Notes under the pieces: model-generated
The model's input: only the letters and a program-made list of their open reading frames with translations
What the model was told of the DNA's origin: nothing
Database searches by the model: none
Source: Rhizobium leguminosarum
GTDB lineage: Bacteria > Pseudomonadota > Alphaproteobacteria > Rhizobiales > Rhizobiaceae
Assembly: GCF_017876795.1 (NCBI RefSeq)
Contig: NZ_JAGIOR010000001.1
Span: 2,134,501-2,198,500 of the forward strand
Length of the DNA stretch: 64,000 nucleotides
Direction of reading: 5' to 3'
Made by a program: the position numbers and the translations under genes
Part shown: piece after piece, positions 17,027-26,510 of the stretch
Position numbering within the stretch: position 1 is the first letter of the stretch
Layout: each line of letters starts with the position of its first letter

Positions 17027-17041
17027 TGATTGATATATTCA
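17027..17041. promoter_or_regulatory. Iron-responsive operator (RirA-type IRO box), TGA-N9-TCA
   Basis: A TGA-N9-TCA motif in an AT-rich stretch, 21 bases upstream of the likely -35 box of the haemin receptor gene. In Rhizobium and Sinorhizobium this is the element through which RirA represses iron-uptake genes in iron-replete cells. The position and the target gene agree. It may also affect the divergent extensin-like gene. Confidence 0.65.
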
Positions 17042-17061
17042 GCATAAGTCGACGGTTTATG

Positions 17062-17090
17062 TTGACAAAATATCTCATGTTTTTTATGCG
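17062..17090 (+). promoter_or_regulatory. Predicted promoter of shmR
   Basis: TTGACA (17062-17067), a 17-base spacer and TATGCG (17085-17090). It is preceded by the IRO box and lies 115 bases before the start codon. Confidence 0.5.
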
Positions 17091-18066
17091 GCGAAAAGAA
17101 GGCGAAATTCAGCATAGCCTTCATCCGCAAAAGCCCAGCCAGCCCCTCGAGCGTTCGACGCGCCACGACCAGCCAGCCCGGTAATCATCATGAGAGGGTA
17201 GGTTATGACCGTCCGGTATTGGCGCTCGGTTCTATTGGTCTGCACGGCAGCCACAGTTGTTCTTCCTGTTTCGCACTCCCTGGCGCAAAGCGCTGCGGCA
17301 ACCACGCCGCAAGCAACGGCCGACGACAGCACCGTCCTGCAGAAGATCGTCGTCAAGGGCAAACGCGTGGCGCCAGGCAGCGTCGCCGACACGCCGCTTG
17401 CAACGGAGATCACCGGCAAGCAGCTCGACGAGAAACAGGTCACCAATCTCGAAGACCTCGGGCGGAGCGTCGATCCCGGCGTGAACTTCTCGCGCGGCGA
17501 TGCCGGCGTCAATCTGCGCGGCCTCTCCGGCGCACGCATCCTGACGGTTGTCGACGGCATTCCGATTCCCTATCTCTCGAACAGCTCGCGCCAGGGTGCC
17601 TTTGCGCCGGCCAACGCCAATGGCGGCGGTGACACGTTCGATTTCAACTCGCTCTCGTCGCTTGATATCGTGCGCGGCGCGGATTCGAGCAAGGGCGGCT
17701 CGGGCATGCTCGGCGGCGCCATCGTCGTCAATACGCTGGAGCCGGAGGATATCATTCCGGAAGGCCGCGACTGGGGCGCGATCGTCAAGTCGACCTACGA
17801 CAGCGAAGACAGCAGCCTTTCCAGTTCGGCTGCCGCTGCCAAGAAGATCGGCAACACGTCGATCCTGTTCCAGGGCGGCTACCGCAAAGGCCACGAACGC
17901 GACAATATGGGCGACAAGGACAGTTACGGTCGTTTGCGGACCGAGGCCGATCCCGCCGATTTCGACCAGCACAACCTGCTCTTCAAGCTCCGCCAAGAAC
18001 TGGAAGGCGGTCATCGCATCGGCCTGACGGCGGAGCGGTTTCGCCGCGATCTCCAGACCGACCTCA

Positions 18067-18790
18067 GAGCCTGACTCGAAAAGGTTTCAACGATATCCGT
18101 ACCTTGCCAAGCGTCGTGTCAGGACCCGGATGTGGGCGATAGTGACCCAGGCCTCGGCTGAGGCGACGGACTTTTCCCAATCCTTCGCCAATCGTCGGCA
18201 TCTGCCAAGCCATGCGAAGGTGCGCTCCACTACCCAGCGACGCGGCAGAACCTCGAAGCCCTTGGCCTTGTCGGTCCGCTTGACGATCTGGAGAGTGAAC
18301 GCAGCGATCTTTTGCAGTGCGCCCCTCAGCTTCGGTCCGGCATAACCACCATCGGCGAAGATATGTCTCAGCCACGGCCAGCGCTTGAGAATGGTTTTGA
18401 GAACCGCAGGCGCGCCGTCGCGATCCTGAATATCGGCGCTGTGAACCCTGTCGCTCGCCATTCATAGAAATAGGACTGCACAGTTGTAAAAGGTGGAAAA
18501 TCTCTGGGCATCATCCGCCACTGGCACCCCGTCGTGGCGATGTAAAGCAACGCATTCACGACCTCGCGAAGATCGGTACTGCGCGGCCTGCCCAACCGCC
18601 TCGGTCCAGGCAGGCAAGGCGAGATCAATCCCCACTCCCGGTCCGTCAGATCGCTTGCATACCGCACTGTGCGTCGGGCATATTGCCGACGGGTGAAATC
18701 AGTCCAGCCCATTGTGGTCTCCGTTCGTCCTAAGCAAACAAACAGAATCACAACTGGCTGATTTCACTCAACTCTTTTTCGGTCAGGCTC
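18067..18790 (-). mobile_element. IS5-family element, 724 bp, internally deleted
   Basis: Ends are inverted repeats beginning GAGCCTGAC at both sides (left continues TCGAAAAGG, right CGAAAAAG). The element is flanked by a 3-bp TCA duplication (18064-18066 and 18791-18793), a TNA-type target as in several IS5 subgroups. It carries one transposase remnant on the minus strand and lies inside shmR. Confidence 0.9.
18087..18712 (-). pseudogene. IS5-family transposase, internal deletion with frameshift
   Basis: The N-terminal part begins MGWTDFTRRQYARRTVRYAS and runs to SYFYEWR; then the sequence jumps, in another frame, to VHSADIQDRDGAPAVL and runs to the C-terminus (RRLARYGYR). By comparison with IS5-family transposases from memory, about 70 codons are missing at the junction near 18450-18465, including the first catalytic Asp (IDSQSVK region). 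The second Asp (FADGGYAG) and the Glu (VERTFAW) remain. The start at 18712 has a GGAG site. The protein cannot be active by itself. Confidence 0.88.
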
Positions 18791-20247
18791 TCAGAGAATT
18801 GCAGGGAACCGGACGCACCTACATGATCGACAATTATGACGGCCGCGAACTGCGCGACCGCGATCGTGTATCGCTCGACTACGACTATGAAGCGCAGTCC
18901 TCAGATGCATTCTTCACCAGCGCCCGGGCCACGCTCTATTGGCAGGATCTGAAGAAGGAGTCGGGCAGCAACGGACGCACCGCGGCCAATGTCGCCTACG
19001 GCCGAAACAATGAGATCGAAAATAAGACCTGGGGCTTCCACGGCACGGTCACCAAGGATTTCGAATATTCGAACGTCCGTCATTCCGTGAAGGCGACGCT
19101 CGACGCGACGACGTCGGCCTGGAGCCAGTACAGCTCCGCACTATGCCCGACGCCGACCACGTGCCCTTCGCTCAACAATCAGTCGGAAGTGCCGGACGTT
19201 GACAGCAAGACGATCGGCCTGTCGATCGAAGACAAAATCGAGTTCGGCGATACGAATTTTGCGCTGACGCCGGGCATTCGTTTCAACTGGTTCAGCTATG
19301 ATCCATCGACGGGTGGCGGTTTTGCCAGCAACCCCGCGCTTGCAAAATTCGGCACGCTCTCCGATCGCAGCGATCAACATGCTTCGCCGAAGGTGCTCGC
19401 CACCTACGAACTGACACCCGATGTGCAGCTCTACACCCAACTGTCGTCGGCTTTCCGCGCCCCGACTGTCGACGAGCTCTATAGCCGCTTCTACAATGCT
19501 GGCGGCAATTATGCCCAGCTCGGCAATCCGGACCTGAAGCCCGAGACCGGCTACGGTGTCGAAATGGGTGCCAATTTCGACACGGGCGATTTCAACGGTC
19601 GCTTGGCGCTTTTCCACAACCGGTATCACAACTTCATTGAAACGGTGACGAGCGTCAACGCCTCCACCGGCATCACGGAGTTCAACTATACCAACGTCAG
19701 CAGTGTGACGATCTCGGGTGTCGAAGCGAGCGCCAACAAGACGTTCAACAACGGCATCAATCTGCATGCAGCGCTTGCCTATGCCTATGGCAGAAACGAG
19801 GAAACCGCCCAGCGCCTGCGCTCGGTGGCGCCCTTCAAGGCGATCTTCGGCGGCGGTTGGAGCAACGAGAATTTCGGCTTCGATCTTTCCTCGACGCTTT
19901 CGGCGGGCATGCTCACCGACCACCTCAATACCGTCGGCACGACCGCCGATACGACCTTCGATGCGCCCGGCTACGCAATCGTCGACCTGACCGGCTGGTG
20001 GACGCCGGAACAGGTGCCGGGCCTGCGCGTGCAGGCCGGCGTCTACAACATCTTCGACCAGGAATATTACAATGCGCTTGCAGTGCGCGACGTCAACTTG
20101 AGCTCGACGGCCTCGCAGCCGCAAGATTGGTATTCCGAGCCCGGCCGCACCTTCAAGGTCTCGCTGACGAAAACTTTCTGATCGGGTTAGAGCAGCACAT
20201 CGGATCGGGCGGATTCGGGCCGCCCTTTTTCATTACGCAATCCCCTC

Positions 20248-20276
20248 TTGCGTGGCGGCCGATCTCAGGCTAACAA
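20248..20276 (+). promoter_or_regulatory. Promoter of trpL-trpE(G)
   Basis: TTGCGT (20248-20253), a 17-base spacer, and TAACAA (20271-20276). The -10 box ends seven bases before the ATG of trpL, so transcription should start at or next to that A. This agrees with what I recall of the leaderless trpL transcript of S. meliloti. Confidence 0.7.
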
Positions 20277-20283
20277 TTTTCCC

Positions 20284-20328
20284 ATGATCAAGTCCTTGAA
20301 CATTGCTGTTTGGTGGTGGGCTCGCTAA
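20284..20328 (+). CDS. trpL: trp operon leader peptide, 14 residues with three consecutive Trp
   Basis: ATG ATC AAG ... GTT TGG TGG TGG GCT CGC TAA encodes MIKSLNIAVWWWAR. Ribosome stalling at the three Trp codons when Trp-tRNA is scarce would favour the antiterminator and allow trpE(G) expression. There is no Shine-Dalgarno before the ATG, and the promoter geometry puts the transcript start at the ATG, so the message is probably leaderless. Confidence 0.92.
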   Translation: MIKSLNIAVWWWAR

Positions 20329-20365
20329 GGCGGCCTCGACCAATCGTGTCCAAAGACGACGAGTG

Positions 20366-20397
20366 AGCCGCCCGAAACTTCGAGGCGGCTTTTTTTG
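20366..20397 (+). terminator. trp attenuator terminator
   Basis: AGCCGCC pairs with GGCGGCT, the stem is extended inward by CGAA/TTCG, and a run of seven T follows. Upstream GGCTCGCT (from 20319) can pair with AGTGAGCC (20362-20369) as the competing antiterminator. Confidence 0.88.
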
Positions 20398-20442
20398 TTT
20401 TATGGTCGCCTGTCGTCCGGGCCCCGATAACGGAGTGGAACA

Positions 20443-22641
20443 ATGGTAACGATCCTGCGGGATGATGGTGCGGAAATATACGAGACCAAGGGCGGCATAT
20501 CAGTCACGCGGCAGCGGCGGGCGATCCCCTACGGCGATGCGGTCTCTTCCTATATTGACAAGCTCGACGAGCGCCGCGGCGCGGTGTTCTCGTCGAACTA
20601 CGAATATCCGGGACGTTATACGCGCTGGGATACAGCTGTCGTCGATCCGCCGCTCGGCATCTCTTCCTTCGGGCGCGAGGTCTGGATCGAAGCCTATAAC
20701 GAACGCGGCGAGGTGCTTCTCGGCTTCGTGACCGAGCGGCTGAAGACTGTGTCCGACCTCGTGCTCGGCGCTTCCTCCGCCCGCCGTCTCGACCTGTCGG
20801 TCAAGACGCCGGACCGGGTATTCACCGAGGAAGAGCGCTCGAAGATGCCGACGGTCTTCACTGTGCTGCGCGCCGTGACCGATCTGTTCTATTCGCAGGC
20901 GGATGCGAGCCTCGGGCTTTACGGCGCCTTCGGGTACGACATCGCCTTCCAGTTCGACGCGATCGATCTGAAGCTGACGCGGCCCTCCGACCAGCGCGAC
21001 ATGGTGCTCTACCTGCCCGACGAGATCCTCGTCGTCGACAATTACGCCGCCAAAGCCTGGATCGATCGTTATGATTTCGAAAAAGGCGGCGTGTCGACCG
21101 AGGGCAAGGCCGGCGATATCGCGCCCGAACCCTTCCAGCACACGGATTCCATCCCGCCGAAAAGCGATCATCGGCCCGGCGAATATGCCGAGCTCGTCAC
21201 CAAGGCGAAGGAAAGTTTCCGCAAGGGCGACCTGTTCGAAGTCGTGCCCGGACAGAAATTCATGGAGCGCTGCGAAAGCAAGCCTTCCGACATTTCCAAG
21301 CGGCTGAAGGCGATCAATCCGTCGCCCTATTCCTTCTTCATCAATCTCGGCCATCAGGAATATCTGGTCGGCGCCTCACCGGAAATGTTCGTGCGCGTTT
21401 CCGGCCGCCGGATCGAGACCTGCCCGATCTCGGGCACGATCAAGCGCGGCGACGACCCGATCGCCGACAGCGAGCAGATCCTGAAGCTTCTGAATTCGAA
21501 GAAGGACGAATCCGAGCTGACCATGTGCTCCGACGTCGATCGCAACGACAAGAGCCGTGTGTGCGAGCCTGGCTCGGTCAAGGTGATCGGCCGCCGGCAG
21601 ATCGAGATGTATTCGCGCCTCATCCACACGGTTGACCATATCGAGGGACGGCTGCGCGACGACATGGACGCCTTCGACGGTTTTCTCAGTCACGCCTGGG
21701 CCGTCACCGTCACCGGCGCCCCGAAGCTCTGGGCGATGCGCTTCATCGAGAGCCGTGAAAAAAGCCCGCGCGCATGGTATGGTGGGGCGATCGGCATGGT
21801 CGGCTTCAACGGCGACATGAACACGGGCCTGACGCTGCGCACCGTGCGCATCAAGGACGGTATCGCCGAGGTGCGCGCCGGTGCGACGCTGCTCAACGAT
21901 TCCATCCCCGAGGAAGAAGAAGCCGAAACAGAACTGAAGGCCTCCGCCATGCTTTCCGCCATCCGCGACGCCAAGACCGGCAATTCCGGCAATTCCGGCA
22001 AGACCCAGCGCGACGTCGCAAGCGTCGGCAAAGGCGTCAGCATCCTGCTCGTCGACCATGAGGACAGCTTCGTCCACACGCTTGCCAATTATTTCCGTCA
22101 GACGGGGGCGACCGTTTCGACCGTGCGCACACCGGTGCCGGAGGAAATCTTCGACCGGCTGAATCCGGACCTCGTCGTGCTGTCGCCAGGGCCTGGAACG
22201 CCCAAGGATTTCGATTGCAAGGCGACTATCAAGAAGGCGCGGGCGCGCAATCTGCCGATCTTCGGCGTCTGCCTCGGCCTGCAGGCGCTCGCAGAAACCT
22301 ATGGCGGGGAATTGCGCCATCTGGCGCTGCCGATGCACGGCAAGCCCTCGCGCATCCGCGTGCTCGAACCGGGCATCGTCTTCTCCGGCCTTTCGAAGGA
22401 GGTGACGGTCGGCCGTTACCACTCGATCTTCGCCGATCCCTCGACGCTGCCGCGCGAGTTCATCATCACGGCAGAAAGCGATGACGGCACGATCATGGGC
22501 ATCGAACACGCCAAGGAGCCGATCGCCGCGGTGCAGTTCCATCCGGAATCGATCATGACGCTCGGCGGCGACGCCGGGATGCGGATGATCGAAAACGTCG
22601 TGGCGCATCTGGCGCGCAGGGTGAAGACCAAGGCTGCCTGA
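20443..22641 (+). CDS. trpE(G): Anthranilate synthase, fused TrpE and TrpG
   Basis: 732 residues. Residues 1 to about 510 are the chorismate-binding TrpE part ([48 protein letters not shown], and [11 protein letters not shown]). Residues from about 530 are the TrpG glutamine amidotransferase, with nucleophile Cys in [10 protein letters not shown] and the His/Glu pair in VQFHPES. The enzyme converts chorismate and glutamine to anthranilate, the first step to tryptophan. The E-G fusion is usual in rhizobia. A Gly/Asn/Ser-rich linker (GNSGNSGK) joins the halves. The start has CGGAGTGGAACA upstream. Regulation is by the upstream Trp attenuator. Confidence 0.96.
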   Translation: MVTILRDDGAEIYETKGGISVTRQRRAIPYGDAVSSYIDKLDERRGAVFSSNYEYPGRYTRWDTAVVDPPLGISSFGREVWIEAYNERGEVLLGFVTERLKTVSDLVLGASSARRLDLSVKTPDRVFTEEERSKMPTVFTVLRAVTDLFYSQADASLGLYGAFGYDIAFQFDAIDLKLTRPSDQRDMVLYLPDEILVVDNYAAKAWIDRYDFEKGGVSTEGKAGDIAPEPFQHTDSIPPKSDHRPGEYAELVTKAKESFRKGDLFEVVPGQKFMERCESKPSDISKRLKAINPSPYSFFINLGHQEYLVGASPEMFVRVSGRRIETCPISGTIKRGDDPIADSEQILKLLNSKKDESELTMCSDVDRNDKSRVCEPGSVKVIGRRQIEMYSRLIHTVDHIEGRLRDDMDAFDGFLSHAWAVTVTGAPKLWAMRFIESREKSPRAWYGGAIGMVGFNGDMNTGLTLRTVRIKDGIAEVRAGATLLNDSIPEEEEAETELKASAMLSAIRDAKTGNSGNSGKTQRDVASVGKGVSILLVDHEDSFVHTLANYFRQTGATVSTVRTPVPEEIFDRLNPDLVVLSPGPGTPKDFDCKATIKKARARNLPIFGVCLGLQALAETYGGELRHLALPMHGKPSRIRVLEPGIVFSGLSKEVTVGRYHSIFADPSTLPREFIITAESDDGTIMGIEHAKEPIAAVQFHPESIMTLGGDAGMRMIENVVAHLARRVKTKAA

Positions 22642-22651
22642 GCGTAATTCC

Positions 22652-22683
22652 CCCGCCCTTCCTGTGTTTGCGGGAAGGGCGGG
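22652..22683 (+). terminator. Perfect 11-bp hairpin after trpE(G), no T-run
   Basis: CCCGCCCTTCC pairs with GGAAGGGCGGG around a 10-base loop, ten bases after the trpE(G) stop. Without a following T-run it may be a 3'-end protecting structure or a weak terminator. Confidence 0.5.
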
Positions 22684-22759
22684 CGTCTACCGAAGAGTTC
22701 GGTTGACTTTCTCAAGCAAATCAGAACATTTCAGGAACGATCAACCGGAACCCGTTGCC

Positions 22760-22996
22760 GTGGCCAGTGAAAAGTTCATCGTTCTCCCTTACCGCAAGAA
22801 CCGCGGCAATCTCGTACCCGGCGAAATGCGCCAGGCATCGAACTCCGTCAGCGCGGAGAAGATCGCTTCGGCGATGGCTGAGCGTTTCGTCGGCGTGGCG
22901 GCCTATGCCGTGATTGTCGACGAGGAAACCGGCGACATGTCCTCGCCGCGGCTGCTCGCGCGATATGGCGAGATCGCCGATCTCAACGCCGCCTGA
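22760..22996 (+). CDS. Small conserved hypothetical protein (78 aa)
   Basis: The GTG start at 22760 gives MASEKFIVLPYRKNRGNLVPG. I do not know the family; it is soluble, with no signal peptide, and ends EIADLNAA. Codon use looks normal for the region and the frame ends 14 bases before the DUF2161 gene, which supports a real coding sequence co-transcribed with it. An in-frame extension to 22664 is possible, but it runs through the hairpin after trpE(G) and looks non-coding. Confidence 0.65.
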   Translation: MASEKFIVLPYRKNRGNLVPGEMRQASNSVSAEKIASAMAERFVGVAAYAVIVDEETGDMSSPRLLARYGEIADLNAA

Positions 22997-23010
22997 AGCA
23001 TCGTTCTGCC

Positions 23011-23682
23011 ATGGAGACGTCGCTTTACCTGCCCGTCAAAGCTTTCCTGGAGGCGGCCGGTTATGTCGTGAAGGGCGAGGTTGGAAAGTGCGATCTCGTT
23101 GGGTTGAACGATGGTGAGCCGCCGGTCGTGGTGGTCTGCGAACTGAAACTCTCCTTCAACCTCGAACTGCTTCTGCAGGCGGTCGACCGTGCGGCGATGA
23201 GCGATGAAGTCTGGATCGCGGCGCGCGTTTCCGCCAAGGGACGGGGGCGGGAGGCCGACAGGCGCTACCGCGACCTCTGCCGGCGGCTTGGTATCGGCAT
23301 GCTCGGCGTCTCCGACGGCGGCGAGGTCAGCATTATCGTCAGTTCCATTTCGCCGATGCCGCGGACCAACCCAAAGCGGCGCTCGCGCCTCGTCAGCGAG
23401 CACCAGCGGCGGCGTGGCGATCCTGCCGTCGGCGGCGGTTCGCGGGCGCCGATCATGACCGCTTATCGCCAGCAGGCACTGCTCTGCGCCTCAGCGCTCG
23501 ACCGAGGTCTGGTGCGACCGCGGGAGATGAAGGCGCTTGCGGCGAATGCCGGCCCGATCCTGCGCGACAACGTCTACGGATGGTTCGAGCGCATAGAGAA
23601 GGGTATCTACGCCCTGACGCCTGCAGGGCAGGCCGCGCTCTTGCGCTGGCCGCAGCCTGTCCTTTCCGACCCAGCTCCTTGA
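23011..23682 (+). CDS. DUF2161 family protein (restriction-endonuclease-like fold suspected)
   Basis: 223 residues. The N-terminal half (1-120) has METSLYLPVKAFLEAAGY and CELKLSF; an E-x-K in a hydrophobic strand after an earlier D (KCDLVGL) is the pattern of PD-(D/E)xK nuclease folds. The C-terminal half (about 145-215) is wHTH-like (RPREMKALAANAGPILRDNVYGWFERIEKGIYALTPAG). The match to DUF2161 is from memory and the activity is unknown. A terminator lies about 120 bases downstream. Confidence 0.75.
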   Translation: METSLYLPVKAFLEAAGYVVKGEVGKCDLVGLNDGEPPVVVVCELKLSFNLELLLQAVDRAAMSDEVWIAARVSAKGRGREADRRYRDLCRRLGIGMLGVSDGGEVSIIVSSISPMPRTNPKRRSRLVSEHQRRRGDPAVGGGSRAPIMTAYRQQALLCASALDRGLVRPREMKALAANAGPILRDNVYGWFERIEKGIYALTPAGQAALLRWPQPVLSDPAP

Positions 23683-23801
23683 ACCGCCCGGCACCCGCCA
23701 TCGGGGGTTACGCAGCTCTCAATCGGGGAGGCACCGCCTGTGAACGACGTTTCATTCCCTTTGACAAATCCTCCTTCATCGCCCATATCACCCTCAATCT
23801 G

Positions 23802-23834
23802 AACCGCCTTCGCGATAGTCGCGTGGGCGGTTTT
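23802..23834 (+). terminator. Rho-independent terminator
   Basis: AACCGCC/GGCGGTT outer stem with an inner CGCGA-tag-TCGCG stem, followed by TTTT. It lies between the DUF2161 gene and the CDF transporter. Confidence 0.7.
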
Positions 23835-23886
23835 GCGTTTCACCGGCTTGAGAGCTGCAATTCATTCGCAACCGCAGGGGGACGAT

Positions 23887-24801
23887 ATGAGTGACAACGG
23901 CGACCTTACGGTTCGGACGCTGGCGATGTGGGGGATTCCGCTGTCGCTTGGCGTCATGGGCCTGAAGATGGTGGCCTGGTGGGTCACCGGGTCGGTGGCT
24001 TTGCTGTCGGACGGGCTCGAATCGACGGTCAACGTCGTTGCCGCGTTCATCGCCTTTTTCGTCATCCGCTATGCGCAGAAGCCGGCCGATCACGACCACC
24101 CTTTCGGTCATCACAAGGCGGAATATTTGTCAGCGGTTACCGAGGGCGTGTTGATCGTCGTCGCGGCGCTGTTGATCGTCAACGAGGCGGTTGGTTATCT
24201 CGCCGAGCCGCGTATGCTCGATGCACCTGTGCTCGGCCTTGCGATCAATATCGCGGCCGGCGTGATCAATGCGATCTGGGCGCGGCTGCTGATCCGGACC
24301 GGGCGCAGGTATCGCTCGGCGGCGCTCGCCGCAGACGGGCAGCACATCATGTCCGATGTGGTGACCTCGGTCGGCGTGCTGGTCGGCCTGCTGCTGGCGC
24401 TGGCGACGGGTTATGCGATCTTCGATCCGGTGCTCGCCATTCTCGTCGCCGTCAACATCCTCTATCAGGGCTGGAAGGTGATCTCGCAATCGATCGGCGG
24501 GCTGATGGATCAGGCGGTCGAGCCACAGGAGGAGGAGGCGATCATGCAGGCGATCGCTACCCACGCGGCGGGTTCGATCGGCGTGCATGACCTGAAAACG
24601 AGGCGGGCAGGCACCGTCACCTTCATCGATTTTCACATGGTGGTGCCAGGCGGCATGTCGGTGCGGCAGGCGCATGATATATGCGACCGCCTTGAGGATG
24701 CCATCAGGGCGGTGCACGAGGGCGCCACCATTGCAATTCATGTGGAGCCGGAGGGCGAAAAGGCTCACGGCATCCGCGTCAAAGTCGTCAAGGAGGCATG
24801 A
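23887..24801 (+). CDS. Cation diffusion facilitator family metal exporter
   Basis: 304 residues with about six membrane helices and a C-terminal cytoplasmic domain. LLSDGLEST in helix 2 and DGQHIMSDV in helix 5 (H-x3-D) are the transport-site regions, and [15 protein letters not shown] is the loop after helix 2. CDF proteins export Zn, Fe or Mn in exchange for protons. The metal cannot be fixed from sequence; rhizobial Mn exporters such as EmfA and SmYiiP belong to this family. ATG at 23887 follows GCAGGGGGACGAT. It overlaps the start region of queF. Confidence 0.88.
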   Translation: MSDNGDLTVRTLAMWGIPLSLGVMGLKMVAWWVTGSVALLSDGLESTVNVVAAFIAFFVIRYAQKPADHDHPFGHHKAEYLSAVTEGVLIVVAALLIVNEAVGYLAEPRMLDAPVLGLAINIAAGVINAIWARLLIRTGRRYRSAALAADGQHIMSDVVTSVGVLVGLLLALATGYAIFDPVLAILVAVNILYQGWKVISQSIGGLMDQAVEPQEEEAIMQAIATHAAGSIGVHDLKTRRAGTVTFIDFHMVVPGGMSVRQAHDICDRLEDAIRAVHEGATIAIHVEPEGEKAHGIRVKVVKEA

Positions 24802-25265
24802 TGCCGAATACCGATACTTCCAGCCTGTCGATGCTGGGCCAGCAAACCGAAACCGCGCAATCGCCGGAGGCGGCGGTGCTTGAAAAAGTGCCGTCCAACC
24901 ATGCCGGCACCGACTACGTAGTGCGTTTCACCGCGCCGGAATTCACTTCGCTCTGCCCGATGACCGGACAGCCGGATTTCGCCCATATCGTCATCGACTA
25001 CATTCCCGGCGAATGGCTGGTGGAATCGAAGTCGTTGAAGCTCTTCCTGCATTCCTTCCGCAATCACGGCGCTTTCCACGAGGATTGCTCGATCTACATC
25101 GCCAAGCGCATCGTCGAGCTGCTCGATCCCAGGTGGCTCAGGATCGGCGCCTACTGGTATCCGCGCGGCGGCATTCCGATCGACGTGTTCTGGCAGACCG
25201 GCACGCCGCCGGAAGGCGTGTGGCTGCCGGAGCAGGGCGTTGCCACCTACCGCGGACGTGGGTGA
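24801..25265 (+). CDS. queF: NADPH-dependent 7-cyano-7-deazaguanine reductase (preQ0 reductase)
   Basis: 154 residues, the short (unimodular) QueF form. [13 protein letters not shown] holds the catalytic Cys and the QueF motif [15 protein letters not shown] is intact, as are FHEDC and the Asp/His pair. It reduces preQ0 to preQ1 for queuosine in tRNA. Two adjacent ATGs occur; the second (24801) is four bases after AGGAGG and is preferred, the first (24798) would overlap the upstream stop. Translation is coupled to the CDF gene. Confidence 0.93.
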   Translation: MPNTDTSSLSMLGQQTETAQSPEAAVLEKVPSNHAGTDYVVRFTAPEFTSLCPMTGQPDFAHIVIDYIPGEWLVESKSLKLFLHSFRNHGAFHEDCSIYIAKRIVELLDPRWLRIGAYWYPRGGIPIDVFWQTGTPPEGVWLPEQGVATYRGRG

Positions 25266-25310
25266 GCTGCTGTCGGGCGAAGCCCGAGCAATCGATAGCT
25301 TTTCTTTCAA

Positions 25311-25355
25311 CGCAATTCCGGACGAAAAACTGCTGCGCACTTTTTCTGGAATTGC
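25311..25355. repeat. RIME-like palindrome, family A (diverged)
   Basis: GCAATTCC (25312-25319) pairs with GGAATTGC (25348-25355) around a core GACGAAAAACTGCTGCGCACTT-like sequence that is a variant of the GAAAACCGCTCACACTT core in other copies. Confidence 0.6.
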
Positions 25356-25457
25356 TCTGAATCGATTGCAGCAGCGAACGCCCTGAGCTTAAAGCGAAGG
25401 GCCGGCAACGGTGCGGCAATGCGAAACCAACTGCCGCCCATTTCTGCCTATTAAACC

Positions 25458-26228
25458 TCAAACATCCGTCACGTCGCCACCGGACGAGTCATCGCTGTAA
25501 TCGTCGCCGTCGTCATAATCGGCCTGCTGCACATTGGCATTGTCGTTGTCATCGGCAGCGTTGTCGGAGGCCTGGCGGGTGTCGTCATTGCCGAAATAAT
25601 TGTTGATGACGGTTTCCTCGGTGGGGGCGCTGGCATTGCCGAAGGGGTTGGCGCCGAAGGGCGAGCCCCAGCCGAGCGAGGACATGTGATTGCCGAAGAT
25701 GCCGCTCAGCGAGTTGGCAAGCAGCATGCCGCCGGCGACGCCTGCCGCCGTGCCGAGCGCGCCGCGCAGGAAGCTGCCGCCGGCCGACGGCGTATAGGCC
25801 TGCTGGCTCCAGGGGCCGGTCGGCTGCTGCGGCTGGCGGGCATCGCGGTCGTAGCCGCGCGAATCGTCATAGGCGCGGGATTGCTGGCCCCAAGGGCCGG
25901 GGTTGGACGGGACGGGTGCCGGCTGCTGCGTCTGGGTGTTGCCAAAGATCGAACTCAGGAAACCGCCGCCCTGTTCGGCCTGGCGGTGATCGCTCGCGCC
26001 GGCTTCCAGCTGGCGGATATGCTCCTCGAGTTCCTTGATATGGTTGGCTGCTGCCTCCAGCCCCTTTTCCTGAACGATGACGGCCTGGGCGAGATAATAG
26101 GTGGCCGAGGGCTGCTCGCGCGTCGCCTGGTCGATCAGAACTTCGGCGTCGCGGTCGCGCGGCTGGGCCGCTGCAGTGCGCACACGGTCGAAGAGGGCGG
26201 TCAGCAATTGGCGTTCTTCGGGTGACAT
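25458..26228 (-). CDS. DUF2076 family protein
   Basis: 256 residues. Residues 1-75 are helical (MSPEERQLLTALFDRVRTAA, then a coiled coil KELEEHIRQLEA). The middle is Gln/Pro/Gly-rich and disordered-looking. A glycine-rich hydrophobic stretch (LRGALGTAAGVAGGMLLANSLSGIFG) may associate with membrane, and the tail from about 215 is very acidic (DDGDDYSDDSSGGDVTDV). It matches my memory of DUF2076, a family of unknown function. The start at 26228 follows AGGAGACAGACC. Confidence 0.8.
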   Translation of the reverse strand: MSPEERQLLTALFDRVRTAAAQPRDRDAEVLIDQATREQPSATYYLAQAVIVQEKGLEAAANHIKELEEHIRQLEAGASDHRQAEQGGGFLSSIFGNTQTQQPAPVPSNPGPWGQQSRAYDDSRGYDRDARQPQQPTGPWSQQAYTPSAGGSFLRGALGTAAGVAGGMLLANSLSGIFGNHMSSLGWGSPFGANPFGNASAPTEETVINNYFGNDDTRQASDNAADDNDNANVQQADYDDGDDYSDDSSGGDVTDV

Positions 26229-26510
26229 GGTCTGTCTCCTGTTGGTCCAGAGCGCTCCCGTATCCGACCGGACGCATTAAGAACGCTCGATGATTTTTTC
26301 GGTGCAGCTTTCGCTGCGTGAGGTTGAGGTAGGAACCGATTCAGGCTTTTCAAAGCCTTTGCCCGTTACAATTTAGTAAGGCTTGCAGAACGACACGCGG
26401 CTTCTTAAGGATATCTCCATCGCTTCGGTGCCTTGTGTTTTTCCCACATTGTTTTAGGCATTGAGTCGCACTATGTGCGGGGAAGCCGAATTCATCTCCA
26501 AGAGGTTCGA

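Larger units (their letters stand above)
17205..20181 (+). pseudogene. shmR: TonB-dependent haemin receptor ShmR, split by an insertion sequence
   Basis: The first part (17205-18066) has a signal peptide to about Ala26, a TonB-box-like TVLQKIVV and the plug domain (LRGLSGARILTVVDGIPIPY). The second part (18794-20181) is the rest of the beta barrel, ending in the outer-membrane Phe (SLTKTF). Joining them without the IS gives a single 749-residue frame. FRAPTVDELY and GNPDLKPE are the FRAP/NPNL-type motifs of haem receptors, although no His lies between them here. The neighbourhood with trpE(G) recalls S. meliloti shmR. As it stands, translation ends two codons into the IS (LRA-stop), so the strain probably lacks this haem uptake route unless another receptor exists. 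Confidence 0.85.
20284..20397 (+). ncRNA. trp attenuator RNA (rnTrpL-like)
   Basis: The segment from the trpL ATG to the end of the terminator T-run is about 114 nt. In S. meliloti the corresponding attenuated RNA (rnTrpL, once RcsR1) is stable and acts in trans on other mRNAs, and both RNA and peptide are reported to be conserved in rhizobia. Here the structural parts are all present; trans activity is inferred only. Confidence 0.65.

Noticed and set aside
21376..22608. 410-codon minus-strand frame opposite trpE(G)
   Set aside because: Shadow frame; no ribosome site and no family features.
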